A stretch of DNA of 7,014 bases, taken from assembly GCF_002479325.1 (NCBI RefSeq), contig NZ_DLMO01000166.1, positions 1-7,014 on the forward strand, read 5' to 3'. The stretch is from Brevundimonas sp. UBA7534 (GTDB taxonomy: Bacteria > Pseudomonadota > Alphaproteobacteria > Caulobacterales > Caulobacteraceae). Positions 1 to 5,469 of the stretch are shown piece after piece. The notes below the pieces were generated by a model that saw only the letters and a list, made by a program, of their open reading frames with translations, made no database searches and was not told the DNA's origin. The translations under genes and the position numbers were made by a program. Positions within the stretch are counted from its first letter, which is position 1, and each line of letters begins with the position of its first letter.

Positions 1-62
1 GGCCGCAGGCCGTTAGCGCGACAGAAGTGCGCTCAAGCAGGCCGCAGGCCGTTAGCGCGACA
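1..62 (+). repeat. Two direct copies of a 23-bp repeat, 39 bp apart
   Basis: Positions 1-23 and 40-62 are identical over 23 bases, beginning ggccgcaggccgttagcg. The spacing of 39 bases is a whole number of codons, so the frame ending at 74 reads the same RPQAVSAT peptide in both copies. The segment ggcc-gca-ggcc inside each copy can form a 4-bp hairpin. The copy at position 1 may extend further upstream, outside the window. It is either a tandem duplication inside a gene tail or an interspersed genomic repeat that was tolerated there. Confidence 0.8.
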
Positions 63-74
63 AAGAGCCTATGA
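3..74 (+). CDS. 3' end of an upstream gene, probably ccmE (heme chaperone), partial
   Basis: One frame is open from the window edge to a TGA at 72-74, and this TGA overlaps the ccmF start codon as ATGA, exactly as ccmF overlaps ccmH. That coupling is the main argument for a real gene end. The visible residues form a low-complexity tail in which RPQAVSAT occurs twice, 13 codons apart, before the final KSL. In alphaproteobacteria the gene directly before ccmF (cycK) is usually ccmE (cycJ), the periplasmic heme-carrying chaperone, whose C-terminal tail after the heme-binding histidine is variable. The identity rests only on position, because no CcmE core residues are visible. Alternatively, the upstream gene stops earlier, for example at the TAG at 14-16 in another frame, and this stretch is an intergenic repeat. 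Confidence 0.45.
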   Translation, partial: PQAVSATEVRSSRPQAVSATKSL

Positions 75-2059
75 TCGTCGAGTTCGGGACCTTCGCCTTG
101 GTCCTGGCCCTGGCGCTGTCGGTGCTGCAGACCGCCATGTCGGCGGCGGGGCGCTGGCGGCGCAGCCCGGTGCTGGCCGGAGCGGGCGAGGGCGCGGCCC
201 TGGCGGCGGCGACGGCGGTCGCCCTGGCCTTCGCCGCGCTGATGTACGCCTTCGTGGTGTCGGACTTCTCGGTCTCGAACGTGGCGGGCAACAGCCACAC
301 CGACAAGCCGATGCTGTACAAGGTCGCCGGCGCCTGGGGCAGCCACGAGGGATCGCTTCTGCTGTGGTGCCTGGTGCTGACGGTGTTCGGCGGCGGGCTG
401 GCGCGGGCGCGGGGCCTGCCGTTCGGACTGAAGGCCGCGGCCGTGGCGACCCAGGGCGCGCTGGGGTCGCTGTTCCTGGCCTTCGCCGTCTTCACCTCCA
501 GCCCGTTCACGCGGCTGGACCCGGCCCCGTTCCAGGGGGCGTCGCTGAATCCGCTGCTGCAGGACCCGGCCCTGGCGGTGCATCCGCCGCTGCTCTACGC
601 CGGCTATGTCGGGTTTTCCGTCTGTTTCTCCCTGGCGGTCGCCGCCCTGATCGAGGGGCGGGCGCAGACCGCCTTCTGGCCCGCCTGGGGTCGATGGGTG
701 CGGCCGTGGGCCCTGGCCAGCTGGGCCTTCCTGACGGTCGGCATCACCCTGGGCAGCTTCTGGGCCTATTACGAACTGGGCTGGGGCGGCTGGTGGTTCT
801 GGGACCCGGTGGAGAATGCGTCATTTATGCCGTGGCTGGCCGGCGCGGCCCTGCTGCACAGCGCGGTGGTCACGGAACGGCGTGGGGCGCTGGCCGGCTG
901 GACGGTCTTCCTGGCGCTTCTGGCCTTCACCTTCTCCATGCTGGGGGCGTTCCTGGTGCGTTCGGGCGTGCTGACCAGCGTGCACGCCTTCGCCGTCGAC
1001 CCGCAGCGGGGGATGATGCTGCTGGCGATCCTGGGCGTCACGGCCGGCGCCGCCTTCGCCCTGTTCGCCTGGCGCAGCCCGCAGTTGAAGGGCGGGGGGA
1101 TGTTCGCGCCCGTCAGCCGCGAGGGCGCGCTGGTGCTGAACAACCTGTTCCTGACGGCGGCGGCGGCGACGGTGCTGCTGGGCACGCTTTATCCGTTGAT
1201 CCTGGAGGCGGCGTCGGGCGCGACCATCTCGGTCGGGCCGCCCTATTTCGCCGCGACCTTCGTTCCGCTGATGACGGTCGCCTTCCTGATCCTGCCGGCC
1301 GGGCCGCTGCTGGCGTGGAAGCGCGGCGACCTGACGGGGGCGCTGCAAAGGCTGTGGGTCGCCGCCGTCCTGGCCGCGGTCGCGGGCCTGGCCGCCTTCG
1401 CCCTGTTCGAGCCGCGAAAGGCGCTGGCCGCCGCCGGCGTCGCCCTGGGGGCCTGGCTGATCGCCGGGTCGCTGGCCGAGGTCGCCGAACGCGGCCGGCT
1501 GATGCGCGCACCCCTGGCCGAGAGCCTGCGCCGGCTGCGGGGACTGCCGCTGGGCGCCTGGGGCATGAGTCTGGCGCACCTCGGCCTAGGCGTCTTCATC
1601 CTGGGCGCGGTGGTCGAGACCGGCTTCAAGGCCGAGGCGGCGCGCGCCCTGACCCTGGGCCAGAGCGTCTCGGCCGGGCCGTGGGCGGTGACGCTGGACC
1701 AGGTGCAGGTGGTCGAGGGGCCGAATTACCTGGCCGAACAGGGCCGGCTGACGGTGCGCCGCGCCGCCGGGACCGGGCGGGCCGCCACGGTGACGCCCGA
1801 GCGCCGCTTCTTCCCCGCCGGAGGACAGACGACGACCGAGGTGGGGCTGGATTTCCGGGGACTGGACGACGTCTATGTCGTGATGGGCGAGCGGGCCGAG
1901 GTCGAGGGCCGGCCGGCCTGGACGGTGCGCCTGTACTGGAACCCGTGGGCGCGGCTGATCTTCCTGGGGCCGGCGATCATGGCGCTGGGCGGCCTGCTGT
2001 CGCTGATGGATCGGCGGCTCAGGCTGGGCGCCGGCGCGCGGCGGAGAAAGCCAGCATGA
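71..2059 (+). CDS. ccmF: Cytochrome c maturation heme lyase subunit CcmF (CycK)
   Basis: CcmF is the integral-membrane part of the system I heme ligation complex. It takes heme from CcmE and, with CcmH, attaches it to the CXXCH motif of apocytochromes c on the periplasmic side. The 662-residue product has the family length and many hydrophobic segments. The signature block around residues 84-99 (KVAGAWGSHEGSLLLW) is present. The tryptophan-rich WWD domain lies near residues 237-256 (WGGWWFWDPVENASFMPW). The conserved histidines appear as H171 (VHPPLLYAGY), H263, H305 (SVHAF) and H503 (SLAHLGLGVF), matching the four important histidines of E. coli CcmF. A periplasmic loop follows H503, then a final membrane segment beginning WNPWARLIF. 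The start is ATG 71 inside the ATGA overlap with the upstream frame, with a weak aaagag ribosome site. The end overlaps ccmH by ATGA, implying translational coupling. No ccmG lies between them, as is common in alphaproteobacteria. Confidence 0.97.
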   Translation: MIVEFGTFALVLALALSVLQTAMSAAGRWRRSPVLAGAGEGAALAAATAVALAFAALMYAFVVSDFSVSNVAGNSHTDKPMLYKVAGAWGSHEGSLLLWCLVLTVFGGGLARARGLPFGLKAAAVATQGALGSLFLAFAVFTSSPFTRLDPAPFQGASLNPLLQDPALAVHPPLLYAGYVGFSVCFSLAVAALIEGRAQTAFWPAWGRWVRPWALASWAFLTVGITLGSFWAYYELGWGGWWFWDPVENASFMPWLAGAALLHSAVVTERRGALAGWTVFLALLAFTFSMLGAFLVRSGVLTSVHAFAVDPQRGMMLLAILGVTAGAAFALFAWRSPQLKGGGMFAPVSREGALVLNNLFLTAAAATVLLGTLYPLILEAASGATISVGPPYFAATFVPLMTVAFLILPAGPLLAWKRGDLTGALQRLWVAAVLAAVAGLAAFALFEPRKALAAAGVALGAWLIAGSLAEVAERGRLMRAPLAESLRRLRGLPLGAWGMSLAHLGLGVFILGAVVETGFKAEAARALTLGQSVSAGPWAVTLDQVQVVEGPNYLAEQGRLTVRRAAGTGRAATVTPERRFFPAGGQTTTEVGLDFRGLDDVYVVMGERAEVEGRPAWTVRLYWNPWARLIFLGPAIMALGGLLSLMDRRLRLGAGARRRKPA

Positions 2060-2562
2060 GGCGCCTGTCCGTTCTGCTGGCCGCGCCGGTTCTGGCGCTG
2101 ATGCTGACGGCGGCCGAACCGCCTCCAGCGCCCGACCGCCCGCTGCCCGACGCGGCGCAGGAGGCCCGCGCGCGCGCCCTGTTCGCCGATGTGCGCTGCG
2201 TGGTCTGCCAGCACGAATCCATCGCCGACAGCCCGGCGGGCGTGGCCGCCGACATGCGCCGCCTGATCCGCGAGGAGATCGCCGCCGGCGCCGACGACGC
2301 GTCGGTGCGGGCCGACCTGGTGCGCCGCTTCGGCGACTATGTGCTGTTCCGTCCGCCGGTTCGGCCGGGCACCTGGCTGCTGTGGTTCGGGCCGTTCGCC
2401 CTGGTGCTGCTGGCCGGCGGGGTGTTGCTGGCGCGCCGTCGCGTCGCCCCGGCCGAACCCGCGCCCCTGTCGGCGGACGAGCAGCGCCGCCTGGACGGCC
2501 TTCTCCAAAATGAGAACCTTCGCCGCGATCCTGACGCATCCTCGCCTCACGACGGGCGCTAG
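2056..2562 (+). CDS. ccmH: Cytochrome c maturation protein CcmH (CycL)
   Basis: CcmH is a membrane-anchored thiol-disulfide protein of the heme ligation complex that keeps the apocytochrome CXXCH cysteines reduced or presents them to CcmF. The 168-residue product begins with a signal peptide (about residues 1-20) and carries the family motif RCVVCQHESIADS at 47-59, with the redox pair C48 and C51. A helical bundle follows, ending in RRFGDYVLFRPP, then one membrane helix at about 107-126 and a short charged cytoplasmic tail. The length fits the single-domain CcmH/CycL type rather than the longer E. coli form, which is fused to a CcmI-like TPR domain. The ATG lies in the ATGA overlap with the ccmF stop, so translation is probably coupled. 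The same frame is open far upstream, but that part is a shadow of ccmF. The gene appears to be the last of the ccm operon, because the next gene is degP. Confidence 0.95.
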   Translation: MRRLSVLLAAPVLALMLTAAEPPPAPDRPLPDAAQEARARALFADVRCVVCQHESIADSPAGVAADMRRLIREEIAAGADDASVRADLVRRFGDYVLFRPPVRPGTWLLWFGPFALVLLAGGVLLARRRVAPAEPAPLSADEQRRLDGLLQNENLRRDPDASSPHDGR

Positions 2563-2589
2563 CGGGGAACAACGATCGTCGGCCGGGTT

Positions 2590-2617
2590 TTGGCCTTCGG
2601 GCGGATCGGCCTATATC
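2590..2617 (+). promoter_or_regulatory. degP: Possible sigma-70-type promoter for degP
   Basis: In the 105-base ccmH-degP gap, TTGGCC (2590-2595) and TATATC (2612-2617) are separated by 16 bases, and TATATC is the most AT-rich patch of the gap. A start near 2624 would give a leader of about 45 bases. The match to the alphaproteobacterial -35 (TTGAC) is only partial. A second candidate, GGAAC at 2566-2570, is treated as a finding. Read-through from ccmH could also supply degP transcripts. Confidence 0.25.
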
Positions 2618-2626
2618 AGACGCGAA

Positions 2627-2645
2627 CCGGGCCCGCTCGGCCCGG
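2627..2645 (+). other. Hairpin in the degP leader
   Basis: The arms ccgggcc (2627-2633) and ggcccgg (2639-2645) pair perfectly over 7 bp around a 5-base loop. The hairpin ends 12 bases before the AAGGA ribosome site (2658-2662) of degP. No T-run follows, so an intrinsic terminator for the ccm operon is unlikely. A role in message stability or in limiting degP translation is possible but unproven. Confidence 0.5.
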
Positions 2646-2667
2646 ACAGAGGATCGCAAGGACCACG

Positions 2668-4206
2668 ATGCTGAAGCGCAAGGAGTTCATTCTGGGGGCC
2701 GCGGCCGGCCTGACCCTGGCGGCGGCCGCGACCGCCGGCGGCGTCATCACCTGGCCCGGCGCGCACGCCGAGCCCCAGGCCGTGAACCGGATCACCCCGG
2801 TGCCCGCCAACGGCGACAGCTTCTCGCCCCCGCCGGGCGCGCCCAACAGCTTCGCCACCATCTTCGAACAGGTGGCGCCGGCGGTGGTGCAGATCGACGT
2901 GACCGTGCCGGTCGAGCAGCCGCAGGGCCTGTTCCAGATCCCCGGCCTGCCTTTCCAGTTCGTGCCGCCCAACGGCCGCGGCGGCCAGGGCCAGGACGCC
3001 GAGCCGCAGACGACCCAGGGCGCCGGCTCGGGCTTCTTCATCTCGCAGGACGGCTACATCGTCACCAACAATCACGTCGTCGCCGACGCCACCGAGATCA
3101 AGGTGAAGATGTCGGACGGGCGCGAGCTGCCGGCCCGCCTGATCGGCCGCGACCAGGGCACCGACCTGGCCGTCATCAAGGTGGACGGAAACGACTTCAA
3201 GTACGTCAGCTTCGAAGAGACGGCCCAGCCCCGCGTGGGCGACTGGGTCATCGCCGTGGGCAATCCCTTCGGCCTGGGCGGCACCGCCACGGCGGGCATC
3301 GTCTCGGCCAAGGCGCGCGACATCGATCCCTCGGGCTACAACGACTACATCCAGATCGACGCCGCCATCAACCGGGGCAACTCGGGCGGGCCGACCTTCG
3401 ACATCTATGGCCGCGTCATCGGCGTGAACTCGGCCATCTATTCGCCGACTGGCGGATCGGTGGGCATCGGCTTCGCCATCCCGGCCGAGACCGCCAAGTC
3501 GATCACCGCCCGCCTGATGCGCGGCGAAAGCATCGAGCGCGGCTATCTGGGCGTGCAGATCACCAATCTGGCCGACGAATATCGCGAAAGCCTGGGACTG
3601 CCTGCGACGCAGAAGGGCGCCTATGTCGCCGAGGTGACGCCGGACGCCCCGGCGGCGCGCGGCGGCCTGCGCCCGGGCGACGTGGTGGTTTCGCTGAACG
3701 GCAAGGCGGTCGAGGGCTCCACCGAGCTGACCCGCGCCGTCGGCGCCGCCAAGCCGGGCGACAATCTGCGCCTGGAGGTCCTGCGTGAAGGGCGTCGCCA
3801 GACGGTCGACATCCGCGCCGGCACCCGCCCGGCGGATCTCGAGATCGCCGCCAACGACGACAGCGGTTCGGGCGCGCCGGCCAATCCCGGCGCCGCCGCC
3901 GGCGAGGTGGTCGAGGGCATGACGGTGACGCCGCTGAACGGCGCCCTGCGCCGCCGCTTCGACATCCCCGAGACGGTCGATGGCCTTGTGGTCACGGCGG
4001 TCAGCCCGCAATCGCGGGCCGGCCGGATGCAGTTCCAGCCGGGCTTCGTCATCATGCAGGCGAACGGCCGCAGCCTTGGGTCGGCCGCCGACCTGAAGGG
4101 CGCCGTCGAGACGGTGAAGAGCGCCGGTCGTCCGGGCGTGTTGCTGCTGGTCCGCACGCCTCAGGGCAATCGTCCGGTGGTGCTGCCGCTACAGGACAAG
4201 AACTGA
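2668..4206 (+). CDS. degP: DegP/HtrA family periplasmic serine protease (Do-like)
   Basis: This is an HtrA-type serine endoprotease and chaperone that degrades or refolds damaged envelope proteins in the periplasm. The 512-residue product has a signal peptide with likely cleavage after AHA (residue 34). The trypsin-like domain spans about residues 110-275, with catalytic H136 (TNNHVV), D166 (GTDLAV) and S239 (RGNSGGP). PDZ1 lies at about 290-385 (GYLGV, then GLRPGDVVVSLNGK), and PDZ2 at about 415-505 (a degenerate GRMQFQPGFVIMQANG). They are joined by a Gly/Ala/Pro-rich linker at about 398-412. A loop rich in Gln, Pro and Phe at 84-106 resembles the LA loop that holds resting oligomers together. 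ATG 2668 was chosen because AAGGA lies 5 bases upstream and the signal peptide begins there; an in-frame TTG at 2590 would bury the signal. All catalytic residues are present. The position after ccmFH and before a two-component system matches cycHJKL-degP regions in rhizobia. Confidence 0.95.
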   Translation: MLKRKEFILGAAAGLTLAAAATAGGVITWPGAHAEPQAVNRITPVPANGDSFSPPPGAPNSFATIFEQVAPAVVQIDVTVPVEQPQGLFQIPGLPFQFVPPNGRGGQGQDAEPQTTQGAGSGFFISQDGYIVTNNHVVADATEIKVKMSDGRELPARLIGRDQGTDLAVIKVDGNDFKYVSFEETAQPRVGDWVIAVGNPFGLGGTATAGIVSAKARDIDPSGYNDYIQIDAAINRGNSGGPTFDIYGRVIGVNSAIYSPTGGSVGIGFAIPAETAKSITARLMRGESIERGYLGVQITNLADEYRESLGLPATQKGAYVAEVTPDAPAARGGLRPGDVVVSLNGKAVEGSTELTRAVGAAKPGDNLRLEVLREGRRQTVDIRAGTRPADLEIAANDDSGSGAPANPGAAAGEVVEGMTVTPLNGALRRRFDIPETVDGLVVTAVSPQSRAGRMQFQPGFVIMQANGRSLGSAADLKGAVETVKSAGRPGVLLLVRTPQGNRPVVLPLQDKN

Positions 4207-4235
4207 TCGGCAGTCTGAACAAGCCTTAACTCGTC

Positions 4236-4271
4236 AATCGCCGCCGATGCGCTACCATCGGCGGCGATTTT
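4236..4271 (+). terminator. Intrinsic-type terminator after degP
   Basis: The arms aatcgccgccgatg (4236-4249) and catcggcggcgatt (4256-4269) form a perfect 14-bp stem around the 6-base loop cgctac, running into TTTT at 4268-4271. It starts 29 bases after the degP stop. The T-run is short, so termination may be partial and some degP transcripts could continue into the regulator gene, which begins 17 bases after the T-run. The stem alone is very stable. Confidence 0.8.
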
Positions 4272-4277
4272 GATTCC

Positions 4278-4283
4278 GGGAGG
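4278..4283 (+). promoter_or_regulatory. Ribosome-binding site of the response regulator
   Basis: GGGAGG at 4278-4283 lies 5 bases before ATG 4289. It is the clearest Shine-Dalgarno match among the conserved genes of the window and fixes the start of the regulator. The space between terminator and start is too short for a promoter, so transcription must begin upstream of or within the hairpin, or within degP. Confidence 0.8.
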
Positions 4284-4288
4284 GGTTC

Positions 4289-4960
4289 ATGCGGATTCTG
4301 GTGGTCGAGGATGACGCCGAGGCGGCGACCGCCATGGTGCGGGGCCTGAGCGAGGCCGGCCATGACGTGACCCACGCCGTGGACGGGGCCTTCGGCCTGC
4401 TGGAGGCGCAGAAGGGCGGCTATGACGTCTATGTCGTCGACCGGATGATGCCGCGCCTGGATGGCGTCGGCATGGTCGAGACGGTGCGCAAGGGCGGCGA
4501 CCAGACGCCGGTGCTGTTCCTGTCGGCGCTGGGCGAGGTCGAGGACCGCGTCACGGGCCTGAAGGCCGGGGCCGACGACTATCTGGTCAAGCCCTACGCC
4601 TTCGCCGAGCTGATCGCGCGGGTCGAGGCCCTGGCGCGTCGTCGCGAGACCGGCGGCGTCCAGACGGTGCTCAAGGTCGGCGAACTGGAGATGAACCTGA
4701 TCGCCCGCACCGTCCACCGCGAGGGCCAGGAGATCGACCTGCAGCCGCGCGAATTCCAGCTGCTGGAGTTCCTGATGCGCCACGCCGGCCAGTCGGTGAC
4801 GCGCACCATGCTGCTGGAGAAGGTCTGGGAATACCATTTCGACCCCCAGACCAACGTCATCGACGTCCACATCAGCCGCCTTCGCTCCAAGATCGACAAG
4901 GGCTTCGACAAGGCCATGCTGCAGACCGTGCGCGGCGCGGGGTATCGGTTGGAGGCCTGA
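4289..4960 (+). CDS. OmpR/PhoB-family response regulator (RagA-like)
   Basis: This is a DNA-binding response regulator, the partner of the kinase encoded at 5470. The 223-residue product has a receiver domain at about residues 1-118, with the acidic pair D8/D9, phospho-acceptor D51 (VVDRMMPRLDG), the switch residue S79 (LFLSALG) and K101 in LVKPYAF. The winged-helix effector domain covers about 128-222 and shows QPREFQLLEFL, the recognition-helix region NVIDVHISRLRSKID and the C-terminal VRGAGYRLEA. From recall, these signatures fit the alphaproteobacterial RagA group found beside degP in rhizobia better than FeuP/PhoP, but this was not tested by alignment. Its targets cannot be read from the sequence. 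It is normally expected next to its kinase; here 509 bases carrying a DUF559 gene and two repeats separate them. Confidence 0.93.
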   Translation: MRILVVEDDAEAATAMVRGLSEAGHDVTHAVDGAFGLLEAQKGGYDVYVVDRMMPRLDGVGMVETVRKGGDQTPVLFLSALGEVEDRVTGLKAGADDYLVKPYAFAELIARVEALARRRETGGVQTVLKVGELEMNLIARTVHREGQEIDLQPREFQLLEFLMRHAGQSVTRTMLLEKVWEYHFDPQTNVIDVHISRLRSKIDKGFDKAMLQTVRGAGYRLEA

Positions 4961-4965
4961 TCTTT

Positions 4966-5017
4966 TCTCCCTCCCCTTCATGGGGAGGGTGGTCGAGCGA
5001 AGCGAGACCGGGTGGGG
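4966..5017 (+). repeat. Left copy of the composite palindromic repeat
   Basis: It starts 5 bases after the regulator stop codon. A first hairpin has arms ccctcccc (4969-4976) and ggggaggg (4982-4989) with a ttcat loop. A spacer, tcgagcgaagcgaga, follows, closed weakly by ggtc/gacc, and then the block ccgggtgggg (5008-5017). The 27-bp section 4966-4992 is the exact reverse complement of 5439-5465. The G-rich inner end continues into the ribosome site of the nuclease gene. There is no T-run after the hairpin on the + strand, so it is not a typical terminator, though it may protect the 3' end of a short regulator transcript. Confidence 0.9.
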
Positions 5018-5020
5018 GAG
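5014..5020 (+). promoter_or_regulatory. Ribosome-binding site of the DUF559 gene, overlapping the left repeat
   Basis: The run gggggag (5014-5020) lies 5 bases before GTG 5026. It begins inside the ccgggtgggg block of the left repeat. It decides in favour of the GTG start over the in-frame ATG at 5056, which lacks a comparable site and would remove the N-terminal ATSRARA residues typical of the family. Confidence 0.65.
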
Positions 5021-5025
5021 TATCC

Positions 5026-5469
5026 GTGTCAGAAGCCACAAGCCGCGCTCGCGCCATGCGCAAGACGATGACGCCGCCCGAGGCGCGGATGTGGGTGAAC
5101 CTGAAGCGTCTTCGCGCCCAGGGGTATCATTTCCGACGACAGGCGCCGTTTCGCGGCTACTTCCTGGATTTTGTCTGTTTCGAGAGACGGCTGGTGATTG
5201 AAGTCGATGGTCAGCACCATCTGGAGGACATGCAGGCGCGACACGACGCGCGTCGCGACGCCGTGCTGACGAGCGAAGGCTTTCTGACCCTGCGTTTCGA
5301 CAATGCGTCCATCCGGGATCATATCGGCGACGTGATGGATCATGCCGTGCGGACGATTGAGGCGCGCCTAGAGCATAGGACAAACGATACCGCCTATAGC
5401 GGGGGGGCGGAGACAGGCCCCACCCGGCGGCTGCGCCGCCACCCTCCCCATGAAGGGGAGGGAGAGTAG
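5026..5469 (+). CDS. DUF559 family protein, predicted PD-(D/E)XK (Vsr-like) nuclease
   Basis: The product is a small protein of the endonuclease-like DUF559 family, which belongs to the restriction-endonuclease/Vsr fold. The biological role of such proteins is not established. Of its 147 residues, about 5-115 form the domain: TPPEARMWVNLKRLR (16-30), GYHFRRQAPFRGYFLDFVC (33-51) and RRLVIEVDGQHH (54-65), then RRDAVLTSEGFLTLRF (76-91). The likely catalytic set is D48, E59 and D61, with E20 as a possible helper. Position 61 is Asp, as usual in this family, rather than the classical Lys. After about residue 115 the sequence is atypical: a Gly-rich stretch encoded by a 7-G tract, then a basic tail (TGPTRRLRRHPPHEGEGE) that is simply the right repeat translated. 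GTG 5026 follows a good ribosome site. The TAG stop at 5467-5469 directly abuts the kinase ATG. GC content is lower than in its neighbours, with more AT-ending codons, which suggests transfer. Confidence 0.88.
   Translation: MSEATSRARAMRKTMTPPEARMWVNLKRLRAQGYHFRRQAPFRGYFLDFVCFERRLVIEVDGQHHLEDMQARHDARRDAVLTSEGFLTLRFDNASIRDHIGDVMDHAVRTIEARLEHRTNDTAYSGGAETGPTRRLRRHPPHEGEGE
5418..5465 (-). repeat. Right copy of the composite palindromic repeat, inverted
   Basis: The order is the mirror of the left copy: block ccccacccgg (5418-5427), a perfect hairpin ggcggc-tgc-gccgcc (5426-5440), then a hairpin with arms ccctcccc (5442-5449) and ggggaggg (5455-5462) and an atgaa loop. Positions 5439-5465 are the exact reverse complement of 4966-4992. 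The central stem differs completely in sequence from the left copy while its flanks are identical, so the unit is a constant-variable-constant structure. It is translated as the tail of the DUF559 protein, and its last arm contains the ribosome site of the kinase. Confidence 0.9.
5457..5461 (+). promoter_or_regulatory. Ribosome-binding site of the kinase, inside the right repeat
   Basis: GGAGG at 5457-5461 lies 8 bases before ATG 5470 and sits entirely in the 3' arm of the 8-bp hairpin 5442-5462. When that hairpin is folded the site is paired. Ribosomes translating the DUF559 frame to its stop at 5467-5469 would open it, so kinase translation may depend on the upstream frame. Confidence 0.65.

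Larger units (their letters stand above)
4966..5465. mobile_element. Repeat-bounded cassette carrying a DUF559 nuclease gene (putative mobile unit)
   Basis: Two inverted composite palindromes enclose the DUF559 gene. Positions 4966-4992 and 5439-5465 are perfect reverse complements over 27 bp. A further 10-bp block on the inner side (ccgggtgggg at 5008-5017, ccccacccgg at 5418-5427) is also shared. The unit lies between a response regulator and its kinase, which are normally adjacent. The enclosed gene is lower in GC: by hand count 177 of 300 bases at 5101-5400, against 41 of 60 in a regulator segment and 47 of 60 in a kinase segment. No transposase is encoded, and I see no target-site duplication in the flanks. 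Insertion is inferred from layout and composition only. The alternative is a long-resident gene with genome-wide repeats on both sides. Confidence 0.5.

Noticed and set aside
1..16. Upstream gene ending at TAG 14-16 (residues AAGR)
   Set aside because: It is possible, but the alternative frame ending at TGA 72-74 gives an ATGA overlap with ccmF and keeps the repeat in frame, so it is preferred.
364..2055. Long + strand open frame running upstream of ccmH into ccmF
   Set aside because: It is the same frame as ccmH but overlaps ccmF completely; the translation is Arg/Gly/Ala/Pro-rich with no domain, typical of a shadow frame in GC-rich DNA. Only the part from ATG 2056 is a gene.
2590..2667. 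N-terminal extension of DegP from a TTG start
   Set aside because: It has no good ribosome site and would place 26 polar residues before the signal peptide; ATG 2668 has AAGGA at the right distance.
2611..4011. Long - strand open frame opposite degP (466 residues)
   Set aside because: It lies antisense to a clear HtrA protease, its composition is His/Asp/Arg/Gly-rich, it has no recognisable motif, and it is explained by the codon bias of the + strand gene.
4966..4989. Rho-independent terminator between regulator and kinase
   Set aside because: The hairpin is strong, but no T-run follows it on the + strand, and the sequence is one copy of the paired repeat.
4226..5383. - strand open frame spanning the regulator and DUF559 gene
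   Set aside because: It crosses two well-supported + strand genes, the repeat and the terminator, and its translation has no domain.
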